DNA of 64,000 bases from Blautia schinkii. GTDB lineage: Bacteria > Bacillota > Clostridia > Lachnospirales > Lachnospiraceae. A program made the position numbers and the translations under genes. Where the stretch lies: positions 1-64,000 of the forward strand of contig NZ_JAAWUO010000004.1 of assembly GCF_013304825.1 (NCBI RefSeq), written 5' to 3'. The notes under the pieces were generated by a model. The model made no database searches. It had not been told where the DNA came from and saw nothing but the letters and a program-made list of their open reading frames with translations. Positions 42,044-51,584 of the stretch are shown here, piece after piece (within the stretch, counting starts at the first letter, position 1; each line of letters opens with the position of its first letter).

Positions 42044-43936
42044 TTAGACTTCCTTGTAATCAGCATCTACAACATCATCGCCGTATCCTGCTTCATTTCC
42101 GCCCTGAGCACCAGCGTTTCCGCCCATATTGCCCATATCCGGTCCAGGACCAGCCTGACCCTGAGCTCCCTGAGTCTGCTCATACATCTTGGAAAACAGC
42201 TTCTGAGCACTCTCCATCATCTTCTCCTGTGCAGCCTTGATGTCTGCAACCTGAGAATCTGTAAGCTCCTGAGCATTTGCAGTCTGTGCAAGAAGATCCT
42301 TCAGTGCATTGAGGTCTGCCTCAACACTTGCTTTATCGTTTGCATCAAGCTTATCGCCTGCTTCCTTCAGTGCATTCTCAACCTGGAATACCATGGAGTC
42401 TGCATTGTTTCTTGTGTCGATCGCCTCTTTACGTTTCTTATCCTGAGCCTCGAACTCAGCTGCCTCTTTGACAGCTTTGTCGATATCGGAATCGGACATG
42501 TTGGAACCAGCTGTGATAGTGATGTGCTGCTCCTTACCTGTTCCAAGATCCTTAGCGGATACGTTAACGATACCGTTGGCATCAATATCAAATGTTACCT
42601 CGATCTGCGGAACTCCACGACGTGCTGGCGGGATTCCATCCAGACGGAACTGGCCAAGGGATTTGTTGTCTTTCGCAAACTGACGCTCACCCTGTACAAC
42701 GTTGATATCTACAGCTGTCTGGTTGTCAGCTGCTGTAGAGAAGATCTGGCTCTTCTTTGTAGGAATTGTAGTATTTCTCTCGATCAGACGAGTTGCGATA
42801 CCACCCATTGTCTCGATGGACAGTGACAGCGGAGTAACATCCAGAAGAAGGATATCACCGGCACCTGCATCACCTGCAAGCTTACCACCCTGTACGGAAG
42901 CACCAAGTGCAACACACTCATCCGGGTTCAGGTTTTTGCTAGGCTCTTTGCCTGTTAACTGTCTTACCTTATCCTGTACTGCCGGGATACGGGAAGAACC
43001 ACCAACCAGAAGTACCTGGCCAAGCTCGGAAGCTGTGATACCTGCATCAGACAGTGCACGGCGAACCGGCTCAGCAGTCATCTCTACAAGGTCATGTGTC
43101 AGCTCATCAAATTTAGCTCTTGTAAGGTTCATATCGAAATGCTTCGGTCCCTCAGCTGTAGCTGTGATGAACGGAAGGTTGATGTTTGTTGTTGTTGCGG
43201 AAGAAAGCTCTTTCTTAGCCTTCTCAGCTGCTTCTTTCAGTCTCTGAAGAGCCATCTTGTCGTTGCTTAAGTCTACGCCCTCTGTTCTCTTGAACTCGGA
43301 AAGCATGTAATCTGTGACCTTCTTATCAAAGTCATCTCCACCAAGACGGTTGTTACCAGCTGTGGAAAGAACCTCGATAACGCCATCACCGATCTCGATA
43401 ACAGATACATCAAATGTACCACCACCAAGGTCGTATACCATGATCTTCTGCTCTTTCTCATTGTCAAGACCATATGCAAGAGCTGCTGCTGTAGGCTCGT
43501 TGATAATACGTTTTACATCAAGACCTGCGATCTTACCTGCATCTTTGGTTGCCTGACGCTGAGCATCGTTGAAGTAAGCCGGAACTGTGATAACTGCCTC
43601 TGTTACTTTCTCACCAAGATATGCCTCTGCATCCTTTTTCAGTTTCTGAAGGATCATTGCGGAGATCTCCTGTGGAGAATATTTCTTATCGTCAATTGTT
43701 ACACGGTAATCTGTACCCATCTCTCTCTTGATGGATGAGATTGTTCTGTCAGCGTTTGTAACTGCCTGACGTTTTGCAGGCTCACCTACAAGACGCTCTC
43801 CTGTTTTTGTGAATGCTACAACGGATGGTGTTGTTCTTGCTCCTTCTGTATTTGCGATAACTGTTGGCTGTCCACCTTCCATTACGGCTACACAGCTGTT
43901 TGTTGTACCTAAGTCAATACCAATAATCTTTCCCAT
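42044..43936 (-). CDS. dnaK: Chaperone protein DnaK (Hsp70)
   Basis: A 630-residue Hsp70. The ATPase domain begins [20 protein letters not shown] and includes [19 protein letters not shown] and [14 protein letters not shown]; the linker [12 protein letters not shown] and the peptide-binding domain follow, then the helical lid and a Gly/Gln/Ala-rich tail before [11 protein letters not shown]. The N-terminal length and absence of the Gram-negative insert fit Firmicutes. It acts with GrpE and DnaJ encoded on either side and is controlled with them from the CIRCE-bearing promoter. Confidence 0.98.
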   Translation of the reverse strand: MGKIIGIDLGTTNSCVAVMEGGQPTVIANTEGARTTPSVVAFTKTGERLVGEPAKRQAVTNADRTISSIKREMGTDYRVTIDDKKYSPQEISAMILQKLKKDAEAYLGEKVTEAVITVPAYFNDAQRQATKDAGKIAGLDVKRIINEPTAAALAYGLDNEKEQKIMVYDLGGGTFDVSVIEIGDGVIEVLSTAGNNRLGGDDFDKKVTDYMLSEFKRTEGVDLSNDKMALQRLKEAAEKAKKELSSATTTNINLPFITATAEGPKHFDMNLTRAKFDELTHDLVEMTAEPVRRALSDAGITASELGQVLLVGGSSRIPAVQDKVRQLTGKEPSKNLNPDECVALGASVQGGKLAGDAGAGDILLLDVTPLSLSIETMGGIATRLIERNTTIPTKKSQIFSTAADNQTAVDINVVQGERQFAKDNKSLGQFRLDGIPPARRGVPQIEVTFDIDANGIVNVSAKDLGTGKEQHITITAGSNMSDSDIDKAVKEAAEFEAQDKKRKEAIDTRNNADSMVFQVENALKEAGDKLDANDKASVEADLNALKDLLAQTANAQELTDSQVADIKAAQEKMMESAQKLFSKMYEQTQGAQGQAGPGPDMGNMGGNAGAQGGNEAGYGDDVVDADYKEV

Positions 43937-43993
43937 GATTTTTTCCTCCTGTTTTAGTCTGTATCTGTAAAATTACAACTTGTTAACAATTAA

Positions 43994-44629
43994 TCAGTTA
44001 GCAACTTTTACCATGCTGTGGCGTACTACAAAATCCTTATAAGTGTAACCTTTCTGGAATTCTTCCACCACAATGTTCTCGCCAACCTCTTCATCCTCCA
44101 CATGCATCACTGCATTATGGAAATCCGGGTTAAACTCTTTACCAACTGCTTCGATCGGCTTCACACCGAGCTCATCCAGTGTTGTGGTAAGCTGCTTGTA
44201 GATCATTTTCATTCCATCTGCAAAAGCATCGCCTTCCTGTGCCTGTGCAAGACCTCTTTCGAAGTTATCCACAACCGGCAGGATCTTCTCAACGATTTCT
44301 TTCGCTCCGATGATATACATGCTGGATTTTTCTTTTTCTGTTCTTTTACGGAAATTATCAAATTCAGCCATGGTTCGCTTCAGGCGATCGGTAAGCTCCT
44401 CCACCTTCTGCTCAGATTTATCTTTTTTCTTCTTTCCGAAGAAGGAAGTCTTTGATTTTTCTTCTTTTTTATCCTGTGGGGCAGTTTCTTCGCCTGGAGT
44501 ATTATTTTCTTCCTCCGGCAGATCTTCTCCCTCCGGTGTCAGGTTTTTTTCTTCCTGATCTCCGTCAGTTACGGGAATCTCGTTCTCCGCTTCCTGCTCT
44601 TCGGATGTTTTCTTTGTTTCCTCCGACAC
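43994..44629 (-). CDS. grpE: Nucleotide exchange factor GrpE
   Basis: A 211-residue DnaK cofactor. The first 70 residues are acidic and low-complexity, then a lysine-rich patch leads into the long coiled coil (VEELTDRLKRTMAEFDNFRK) and the beta-wing domain (VGKEFNPDFHNAVMHVED, VVEEFQKGYTYKDFVVRHSM). The start is GTG, about 11 bases after a GGCGG site and 18 bases after hrcA. The acidic extension is longer than in E. coli but usual for Clostridia. Confidence 0.95.
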   Translation of the reverse strand: MSEETKKTSEEQEAENEIPVTDGDQEEKNLTPEGEDLPEEENNTPGEETAPQDKKEEKSKTSFFGKKKKDKSEQKVEELTDRLKRTMAEFDNFRKRTEKEKSSMYIIGAKEIVEKILPVVDNFERGLAQAQEGDAFADGMKMIYKQLTTTLDELGVKPIEAVGKEFNPDFHNAVMHVEDEEVGENIVVEEFQKGYTYKDFVVRHSMVKVAN

Positions 44630-44647
44630 TTTTCTTCTACCGCCTTT

Positions 44648-45691
44648 CTAAGTTTTCTTCTTTTTCAAAACGTCATCCAGATGATTCTTCAGTTCCTTCA
44701 GACTGTCCACTACATTCTCATAATCCATTCTCTTGGGGCCGATGATCCCGATGGTTCCGTACATTCCGTCTCCCAGTTCATATCTGGCAGTTACAATGCT
44801 GCAGTCCTTCATGGTCTGGATCGGCATCTCATCACCAATGTAAACCTGGATTCCTGTATTTTCTCCATCTGACATCTGTTCTTTCACAAGATCGGCAAGT
44901 TCATGCTTCTCTTCAAATGCGGAGATCAGCTCCGTTGCCTTCTCTTTATCGGCAAGCTCCGGATACTTGAAAATGTTAGTTGCACCTGAAGTGTAGATCT
45001 CCATATCTTCCTCTTCCACATGAATAGTGGCTGCCACTGCATCCAGAACTGTGGCCACCACACCACTATGGCTGCCTGCCTGTTCCTTCAGCCTGGCGAT
45101 CATCCCAAGATTGATATCCTGGATCGGAATCCCATTGAGATTGGTGTTAAGAAGAAGATTCAGCTTCAGGATCGTCTGGTCGTCCATTTCCTCATCCAGA
45201 TTGATGATCTGGTTCCGGACTGTGTTGTTGTCACTGACAACCACTGCCACAAGCTGAAGCTCGCTCATTCTCGACAGCTGGATGAACTTGATCTTGTTGC
45301 CGCTGTACTGCGGAACGGAAACCATGGTAGCGTAATTGGTATTGGAAGCAAGAACCTTCGCAACCTTCTTAAGCACCTTATCCATCTTATCTGTCTTCTC
45401 AATGATCAGATCCCGCAGCTCTGCAACCTCGGCTTCCTTCTCCTTCATCAGCTCATTAACGTAAAGTCTGTAGCCCTTATCAGAAGGAATTCTTCCTGCT
45501 GAGGTATGAGGCTGGACGATATAGCCCATATCTGTCAGGTCTGACATTTCATTTCGGATCGTTGCGGAACTTACATTGAGATCCGCATACTTGGAAATGG
45601 TCCTGGAGCCAACCGGTTCTCCGGTTTCCATATAGGTCTTGATGATTGCTTTTAAGATTTTTTGCTTGCGCTCATTCAACACCTCTTCCAT
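44648..45691 (-). CDS. hrcA: Heat-inducible repressor HrcA
   Basis: A 347-residue repressor that binds CIRCE and is kept active by GroEL. The N-terminal winged helix is LNERKQKILKAIIKTYMETG, GSRTISKYADLNVSSATIRN, EMSDLTDMGYIVQPHTSAGR; the rest includes the IDD and GAF-like domains with GTIGIIGPKRMDYENVVDSL near the end. AAAGGAG lies well before the ATG at 45691. It is the first gene of the operon it represses. Confidence 0.96.
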   Translation of the reverse strand: MEEVLNERKQKILKAIIKTYMETGEPVGSRTISKYADLNVSSATIRNEMSDLTDMGYIVQPHTSAGRIPSDKGYRLYVNELMKEKEAEVAELRDLIIEKTDKMDKVLKKVAKVLASNTNYATMVSVPQYSGNKIKFIQLSRMSELQLVAVVVSDNNTVRNQIINLDEEMDDQTILKLNLLLNTNLNGIPIQDINLGMIARLKEQAGSHSGVVATVLDAVAATIHVEEEDMEIYTSGATNIFKYPELADKEKATELISAFEEKHELADLVKEQMSDGENTGIQVYIGDEMPIQTMKDCSIVTARYELGDGMYGTIGIIGPKRMDYENVVDSLKELKNHLDDVLKKKKT

Positions 45692-45750
45692 GAAGCCATC
45701 TCCTTTCCTTTTTATTCTTCCTGACGGATGTTGATTCTTTTTTATATCTG

Positions 45751-45777
45751 TTAGCACTCATTTTAGTGGAGTGCTAA
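45751..45777. promoter_or_regulatory. CIRCE operator
   Basis: Perfect TTAGCACTC, nine bases, GAGTGCTAA. It lies just downstream of the hrcA promoter, in the 5' leader, the expected place for HrcA repression. Confidence 0.98.
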
Positions 45778-45791
45778 CATCTACAGTCTTT

Positions 45792-45820
45792 AAGATATCA
45801 CCATGTAAAATATTTGTCAA
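45792..45820 (-). promoter_or_regulatory. hrcA operon promoter
   Basis: TTGACA (45815..45820), 17 bases, TATCTT (45792..45797) on the minus strand; the start falls immediately before CIRCE. Confidence 0.9.
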
Positions 45821-45855
45821 TATGTTTTGAAAAAAAGTTCTTATTTTTTCGCAAC

Positions 45856-45883
45856 AAAAAAAGCATCAGTACGATGCTTTTTT
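45856..45883 (-). terminator. Terminator of the sugar ABC operon
   Basis: AAAAAAGCATC and GATGCTTTTTT form a perfect hairpin with T runs on either strand. It contains the stop codon of the second binding-protein gene and insulates the hrcA promoter 36 bases away. Confidence 0.88.
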
Positions 45884-47119
45884 GTAATACTGGTCTATGC
45901 AGTTCTGTGCCCCGGCAAAAAATTCCGCTTCTGTTTTCTGTCCCAGCACATATTTCTGAAATTCCGTTCCCATGGACGAAACAGCTTCTATGGAATCGGC
46001 ACACAGTGGTCTTGCCTTCAGCTTATAATCTTTCAGATATTGCCGGATCATTTCAATTCCCTCCAGCTCAAGACTCTTATCCTCGATCACATCCAGTCTT
46101 GCCGGACACATTTTTGTCAGCTGTCCGTAATTTTTACTGGCCTCATATCCGGACACATACTGAAGGAACTTCAGAGCTGCTTCTTTATGCGCAGAATTTT
46201 TATTCAGTACATACTGCCAGGTTGCGATATTGGTCACCTTCTCGTCAAATTCCGGAAATGGTGCCATATGGAGCTTATCTTTTCCATACACGCCTGCATT
46301 CTGAAAGGTACTCAACGCACCAGTATACATGAACATACATCCATACTGGCCGTTTATAAATTTTTCATTCAGCTGGTCATGCTGGTCGATCAGATTCTCC
46401 TCTGATATCATCCCTGTATCCAGCATTCGCTTCATATATTCTGCCGCTTCTCTTGTTTTCGGATCCGTCCAGTCTGTATAATCTCCTCCGAAAAAATCGA
46501 CATACTCGCTGATACTATTATATATGTAAGAAATCTCCCATGCATCCCCGTATGCATATTTTCCCGTATTCTGAAGCTTTTTCTGAAGGATCTCAAGATC
46601 ACTGAGACAGGAGAGTCTGTCCAGACCAGCCTGATCCAGCAATTCCTGGTTCACCCAGAATGCCATGATATCCATTTTGAACGGTACCGAAAAAATATGT
46701 CCGTCTGACATGCATATTTCTTTCAGGTATTCCTGTGGAAAATTCGCCGCTGTCTCCTCTGTCATAACGGTATCTTCCAGCGGAAAAAGAAATCCCTTAT
46801 TTTTAAATTCGGATATCATCTCATCATTTACTGTGATCAGATCCACCGAATCATCTCCCGATGTCAGAAGAGTTGCTATTTTGGCCTGACGATTGTCCGC
46901 ATTAGCCGGACATTTTTCGATATGAATCTCTATTCCAAGATCTTTTTCCGCCTGGCTGATAAAAGAATCAAAGCCCTCTGTGCCTGCATCCACATGAAGG
47001 ATCGTCAGTTCCTGTCTGTTCTCCGGTACAATATCAGATGCAGCCTCCTTCTTCCGGACTCCACATCCTGTCACTGCCAGAGCCAGGGCAAACGCCACGC
47101 AAAATACCTGTTTTTTCAA
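45866..47119 (-). CDS. Sugar ABC transporter binding lipoprotein (second copy)
   Basis: A 417-residue family 1 extracellular solute-binding protein. The signal peptide ends in the lipobox LAVTGC, so the mature protein is a membrane-anchored lipoprotein. The body has NRQAKIATLLTSGDDSVDLI, YLKEICMSDGHIFSVPFKMD and VNQELLDQAGLDRLSCLSD. It is clearly paralogous to the binding protein at 50104..51339, sharing DxRQxKIxTxLxxGDxSVDxI and NDEM. The start is TTG after an AGGGTGG site. It closes the operon behind the GH172 gene; a broader or different ligand range is inference. Confidence 0.85.
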   Translation of the reverse strand: MKKQVFCVAFALALAVTGCGVRKKEAASDIVPENRQELTILHVDAGTEGFDSFISQAEKDLGIEIHIEKCPANADNRQAKIATLLTSGDDSVDLITVNDEMISEFKNKGFLFPLEDTVMTEETAANFPQEYLKEICMSDGHIFSVPFKMDIMAFWVNQELLDQAGLDRLSCLSDLEILQKKLQNTGKYAYGDAWEISYIYNSISEYVDFFGGDYTDWTDPKTREAAEYMKRMLDTGMISEENLIDQHDQLNEKFINGQYGCMFMYTGALSTFQNAGVYGKDKLHMAPFPEFDEKVTNIATWQYVLNKNSAHKEAALKFLQYVSGYEASKNYGQLTKMCPARLDVIEDKSLELEGIEMIRQYLKDYKLKARPLCADSIEAVSSMGTEFQKYVLGQKTEAEFFAGAQNCIDQYYKKASY

Positions 47120-47134
47120 TCTCTACCACCCTTT

Positions 47135-48244
47135 TTATCTGGGCCATCTGTCCTCTTTTGACATCAACGGCTGGAACGGTGCATGAGGAAGTGTCTGATA
47201 CCAGTATGCTACACTTGCCACATCATCCTGTCGTTCAAACAGGCCACGATATCCGACACCTATCTGCTGAATTGTAACGCGGAGATTCTCTTCAAAACAG
47301 ATCGGATCCTGTAAATGCCATCTGTAAAATCCTCGCATTGGCGGGCAGTCATCATTGTGATAAAAATTATGGATCAGTTCGTCATGGGCAGAATAATACG
47401 GATATCCCAGATATGGCGTATTATAATTCTGTTCCACGGTTTTCCCATCTACCTGCTTCGCAAAGCTCCAGGAACCTCCAAAGTAATCTTCCGTTCCTGT
47501 TCCGCAGATAGTCGGATACTCCTCATCTCCGTCAATATAAAATTTCACTTCTCCTTCGCCCCACCAGTAACGTTCCAGTGTGGTAAGTGCCATGTAGGTT
47601 CCTATATAATGGCCTTTTCCTTTTACTCCATCCAAAATTGTATAATCTTTTGTTTTTTCTGTCAACCGTTCCCGTCTCCACTGTGCATGGAAATAAGCAA
47701 TATCGTCCGGAAGCTCATCATAGAGACAGTAATCTACCTGATAAAAGAAAGCCGGTATTTTATTTGCATGCTGGTTTTCCAGTGTGATCTTTGCTTTCTT
47801 CTTAAACGGCATCGGGAAATAGCAGTTAAATCCCCTGCTTGGAACAACAGCCACAGGAACAGAATTTACAAAACATTCCCTTCCGAATCCGCAGCAGAAG
47901 AAATCACCCAGAGGACTTTCCACGGAAGGAGTTTCCTCGTCATCCCAGTACATACGGATCACAAGATCCCTCAGTACAAAGCAATCTGCCTCTGTAGTCT
48001 TGTTATCAACGGTGATCCAGATATGATTGATCTGTCCCGGTCCTTCCATTTCTGCCAGAGTTACCACAGTTCCCGGCTCAATATCCTTAAGACACGGGCT
48101 TCCTTTTCTGGATGGTCCCAGATGACTTGCAGCCATACCGCCTCTGCCTTTTTCTCCATGAGGATTTTCCGCGTTGATCGCACGGCTTTTTCCATGCTTT
48201 GCAAGTGCGATTCCTCCCAGTCCGCCTGTAAATGCCTGATACAT
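47135..48244 (-). CDS. GH172-family (DUF2961) glycoside hydrolase
   Basis: A 369-residue protein with the double jelly-roll family DUF2961, now GH172. Members include difructose dianhydride-producing and alpha-D-fructofuranosidase/arabinofuranosidase enzymes. Typical segments are SRAINAENPHGEKGRGG, GPGQINHIWITVDNK, SPLGDFFCCGFG, VPSRGFNCYFPMPFKKKAKI and GTGTEDYFGGSWSFA. There is no signal peptide, so it should act in the cytoplasm on an imported oligosaccharide. It lies in the ABC operon between the permeases and the second binding protein. Family specificity varies, so fructan or arabinofuranoside substrates are only candidates. Confidence 0.85.
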   Translation of the reverse strand: MYQAFTGGLGGIALAKHGKSRAINAENPHGEKGRGGMAASHLGPSRKGSPCLKDIEPGTVVTLAEMEGPGQINHIWITVDNKTTEADCFVLRDLVIRMYWDDEETPSVESPLGDFFCCGFGRECFVNSVPVAVVPSRGFNCYFPMPFKKKAKITLENQHANKIPAFFYQVDYCLYDELPDDIAYFHAQWRRERLTEKTKDYTILDGVKGKGHYIGTYMALTTLERYWWGEGEVKFYIDGDEEYPTICGTGTEDYFGGSWSFAKQVDGKTVEQNYNTPYLGYPYYSAHDELIHNFYHNDDCPPMRGFYRWHLQDPICFEENLRVTIQQIGVGYRGLFERQDDVASVAYWYQTLPHAPFQPLMSKEDRWPR

Positions 48245-48280
48245 ATCTGTTTTCTCCTCTCTTTTGGAAATTAAAAATAT

Positions 48281-49135
48281 TTACGCTTTTACTCCACCTG
48301 CCATGATACCATCCATGATCTGTTTCTCAAAAACAGCTACAAAGATAATGATCGGAAGAAGGATGATCCATCCCATGGAGCTGACAAGATCCCACGGAAC
48401 TCCATACATGTTGTCACGTAACGGAAGCTGTACAATGGAAACGGAAAGTACCTGAATACCATTTGAATAAAACAACGGTGTGAAAAAGTTATTCAGACAG
48501 GTAATAAAGTTGATGATGCAAACCGTAGCGATCGCCGGCTTCATCAGCGGCAGAACGATCGTAAACAGTCTCTGTGAAAAAGATGCGCCGTCAATAGCAG
48601 CTGCCTCCTCCAGTGAGATCGGGATCTCACCGACAAAGTTTCTGAGGATCAGAACCGTAAACGGTATAACGGTACTGATATAAAGAAGGATAAGTCCCGG
48701 ATATGTATCATACAGCTTTACCTTCTGCATAAACTCATACAGCGGGCGGGCTGTAACAACCTCAGGGATCAGCATGGTAGCCAGAACAAATGCAAATGCA
48801 ACAGAAACTCCCTTTGAGTTAAATCTTGAAAAGCCATAAGCTGCCATTGCACACAGCACGGTGCTGATCACAAGAGTAAGACCGACGATCAGTACGGTGT
48901 TTCCAATCTTTGAAAGCAGTCCGACATTCTGTAGCAGAAATGTGTAGCTTTCCAGTGTGGGATGATCCGGAAGATAATCAATCGGTGTTTTAAACAGTTC
49001 TCCTGCCGGTGTGATCGAAGAAATAAAGATCCAGTAAACCGGGAACAGGATCAGAAAAGCCACGATTGCAAACAGAACCCATCTTCCAACGGATACCACT
49101 TTATGATAAACATTATATTTTCCTGTATTCTTCAC
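48281..49135 (-). CDS. Carbohydrate ABC transporter permease (MalG type)
   Basis: A 284-residue inner-membrane protein with six predicted membrane segments. The coupling motif is LEEAAAIDGASFSQRLFTIV, followed by PLMKPAIATVCIINFITCLN, diagnostic of the MalG/UgpE subunit. The start is GTG with AGGGGG upstream, 11 bases after the partner permease. No ATPase gene lies in the operon, so a shared MsmX-type ATPase encoded elsewhere is expected. Confidence 0.92.
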   Translation of the reverse strand: MKNTGKYNVYHKVVSVGRWVLFAIVAFLILFPVYWIFISSITPAGELFKTPIDYLPDHPTLESYTFLLQNVGLLSKIGNTVLIVGLTLVISTVLCAMAAYGFSRFNSKGVSVAFAFVLATMLIPEVVTARPLYEFMQKVKLYDTYPGLILLYISTVIPFTVLILRNFVGEIPISLEEAAAIDGASFSQRLFTIVLPLMKPAIATVCIINFITCLNNFFTPLFYSNGIQVLSVSIVQLPLRDNMYGVPWDLVSSMGWIILLPIIIFVAVFEKQIMDGIMAGGVKA

Positions 49136-49146
49136 GATAATTCCCC

Positions 49147-50025
49147 CTAACTGTCAAACTTATTCATAACACGTATGTTCAGCCAGCTGAAGATTGCCAT
49201 TACAACAAACAGCAGCATGGCCAGCGCCGAAGCATATCCTACGTTCAGATTTGTAAATGCTTCTGTTGTGATTCTGTATGCGATCAGCGCAGTATCCTCG
49301 CCAGGGCCTCCGGATGTCATGGAATAAACCAGATCGAAGGTTGTCAGTCTCCAGAGTGTGAACGGAATACATAACGTCAGGACATTTTTTGCGATCAGCG
49401 GAAGTGTGATCCGGAAAAAGCTCTGAATCCCGTTTGCACCGTCTACCTTTGCTGCCTCATAGATATCGCCGGAAATAAACTGAAGTCCGGAAAGTACAAG
49501 AATTGCAAAGAACGGAAGATCCTTCCACAGGTCCATTGCAATTACCGCTGCTCTTGCAGTACCTGTATTGATCAGCCAGCTGTTCTGGTATCCCGGTACA
49601 AACCAGCGGATAAAATCATTGATCAGACCATAATCATTGTTAAATGCCCATTTTGCAGCCATACCGGCTACTACTGCTGGCATAGCCCATGGGATCAGCA
49701 CAATAGTCCTCAGAAAACGGCGGCCTTTGAATTTCATATTCAGGATCAGTGCCAGGATAACTCCGAGGATCACATGCAGGATCATGGAAACAACCACAAA
49801 TATTGCCGTAAAGCTGATCGATGTAAGCACTTTAGGATCAGAAAATACCTTCAGGTAATTCTTGAAGCCTATAAATTCATTGATACCTGCAAGGATACTG
49901 ATATTAAAGAAGCTGTTTTTCACAGTCATCAGAATGGGATATACTGTTGTAAAGCCTCTGATCAGTACAACCGGCAGGATCAAAAGCCATGGTATCCACT
50001 TCATAGTTTTTTTACTTATTGTCAT
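49147..50025 (-). CDS. Carbohydrate ABC transporter permease (MalF/UgpA type)
   Basis: A 292-residue membrane permease with six segments and the coupling motif IYEAAKVDGANGIQSFFRIT followed by LPLIAKNVLTL. It forms a heterodimer with the downstream MalG-type subunit. GGGAGG before the ATG at 50025 supports that start over the in-frame ATG at 50049. Confidence 0.92.
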   Translation of the reverse strand: MTISKKTMKWIPWLLILPVVLIRGFTTVYPILMTVKNSFFNISILAGINEFIGFKNYLKVFSDPKVLTSISFTAIFVVVSMILHVILGVILALILNMKFKGRRFLRTIVLIPWAMPAVVAGMAAKWAFNNDYGLINDFIRWFVPGYQNSWLINTGTARAAVIAMDLWKDLPFFAILVLSGLQFISGDIYEAAKVDGANGIQSFFRITLPLIAKNVLTLCIPFTLWRLTTFDLVYSMTSGGPGEDTALIAYRITTEAFTNLNVGYASALAMLLFVVMAIFSWLNIRVMNKFDS

Positions 50026-50103
50026 GGAACTTTCCTCCCTGTTCATCAAGCAATGTAAAGCAGACTTTTACCTCTGCTTTACATTGCTGTTTTTTTATAT
50101 CTT

Positions 50104-51339
50104 TTACTTATACATATCTACCACATCCTGAGCCTTCTTGCAGAACTCATCAACTGTAATCTCGTCTTTCATACAGGACTGGAAGATCGTTCCCATATCG
50201 CTGATAAATTCCATTGTCTGTGCCGCCAGTGGACGTCCCTGTACATTGCATTCATTTGCATATCTGCTGTACATTTCTTTTGCCGGGTCAGAATCCGGAA
50301 CTACCTTCTCTGCAACATCCTTTCTTGCAGGATATCTGTCAAATGCTTTATAGGAAGCTTCCATTCCGCCTTCATCAGCCATATACTGAAGGAATTTCAC
50401 AGCTGCATCTTTATTCTTGGATGCTTTGTTAAGAACATAGTTCCAAGAATCTGTAAAGATCGCACGCTCTCCCTTACCGCTGAAATCCGGTACCATTTCC
50501 ATGTGGATCTTATCTGCGCCAAGCATATCTGCCTTTGCATAATCTGTTCCAAGGCCCCACATAAACCAGCATCCGTATTTTCCGTCATTGATCTTCGGAT
50601 TCATCTGATCATATTTATCAGCAATCTGCTCAATGGAGGTTTCTTTATCAGCAACCAGATCATGGAGGAACTGAACCGCTTCCTTGTTTTCCTCTTTGGT
50701 CCAGTCAAAATAATCGCCGCCGAACATGTTTACAAACTGTGCAAGCTCGTTAAATGCATAAGTTTTCTCCCAGGAACCGCCGTAACCGAATCTTCCATCC
50801 TTGGAAACAGCCTTCATATACTTCATGAAGTCCTCTTTTGTATCAATGGACTTGATTCCGACCTCATCCATGATCTCCTGATTTACCCAGAATGCAAGAT
50901 ATCCTGCATAGCCTGGAACACCGACGATGTTTCCGTCCTTATCTGTGATCATATCCTTTACATATCCCTGAGCAAACTGATCAATGATATCATCTGTCAT
51001 TACTGTATCATTCAGTCCTTCCAGCCATCCGGAATTTTTAAATGCCGCGCTCATCTCATCGTTGATCTCAATGACATCCACTGAAGTATCTCCTGTAGAA
51101 AGCATTGTGGTGATCTTCTGCTGACGTGTATCTGTATCTGTAGGTGCCGCAATTACATTAATGTTCAGGCCCGTGGCATCTTCCACATTTGCAAGCCAGT
51201 CCTCAAAATCCGGGTCTGTGGTGTTGACGCTGTATAAGGTAAGATCATATTTTTCCTTTGCGGAAACAGTAACCACGTTACCTGCCATACCCACAACCAT
51301 CGCTGCTGCCAAAACTGCACTCATTACTTTTTTCTTCAT
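50104..51339 (-). CDS. Sugar ABC transporter binding protein (first copy)
   Basis: A 411-residue family 1 solute-binding protein. MKKKVMSAVLAAAMVVGMAG starts a signal peptide ending VTVSA with no lipobox cysteine, so it looks freely secreted or held by other means. The body has RQQKITTMLSTGDTSVDVIE, GVPGYAGYLAFWVNQEIMD and YMADEGGMEASYKAFDRYPA. It heads the operon binding protein, permease, permease, GH172, second binding protein, and is divergent from a YesM/YesN pair that probably senses the same sugar. AAGGAAG precedes the ATG. Confidence 0.9.
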   Translation of the reverse strand: MKKKVMSAVLAAAMVVGMAGNVVTVSAKEKYDLTLYSVNTTDPDFEDWLANVEDATGLNINVIAAPTDTDTRQQKITTMLSTGDTSVDVIEINDEMSAAFKNSGWLEGLNDTVMTDDIIDQFAQGYVKDMITDKDGNIVGVPGYAGYLAFWVNQEIMDEVGIKSIDTKEDFMKYMKAVSKDGRFGYGGSWEKTYAFNELAQFVNMFGGDYFDWTKEENKEAVQFLHDLVADKETSIEQIADKYDQMNPKINDGKYGCWFMWGLGTDYAKADMLGADKIHMEMVPDFSGKGERAIFTDSWNYVLNKASKNKDAAVKFLQYMADEGGMEASYKAFDRYPARKDVAEKVVPDSDPAKEMYSRYANECNVQGRPLAAQTMEFISDMGTIFQSCMKDEITVDEFCKKAQDVVDMYK

Positions 51340-51584
51340 ATCTTTCTTCCTTTCTGGACATTTTCGTGTTTGTCCACACCTGTTTTTGATGGTTTAAGGA
51401 TACCAGAGAGCCCCCTCATTCTAAATACAATATTTTATGATTTATTTATATTATTTTTCGTTCTCTTGTATTTTTGTTGTTAATTTTTTATAATCCTTTT
51501 ATATAATCTATATTTGTAACGGCTTTTTTCACAGCTGAATTCGGTTTCATTAATTTGTTTTTGACATAAAGGAGAATATGTACT

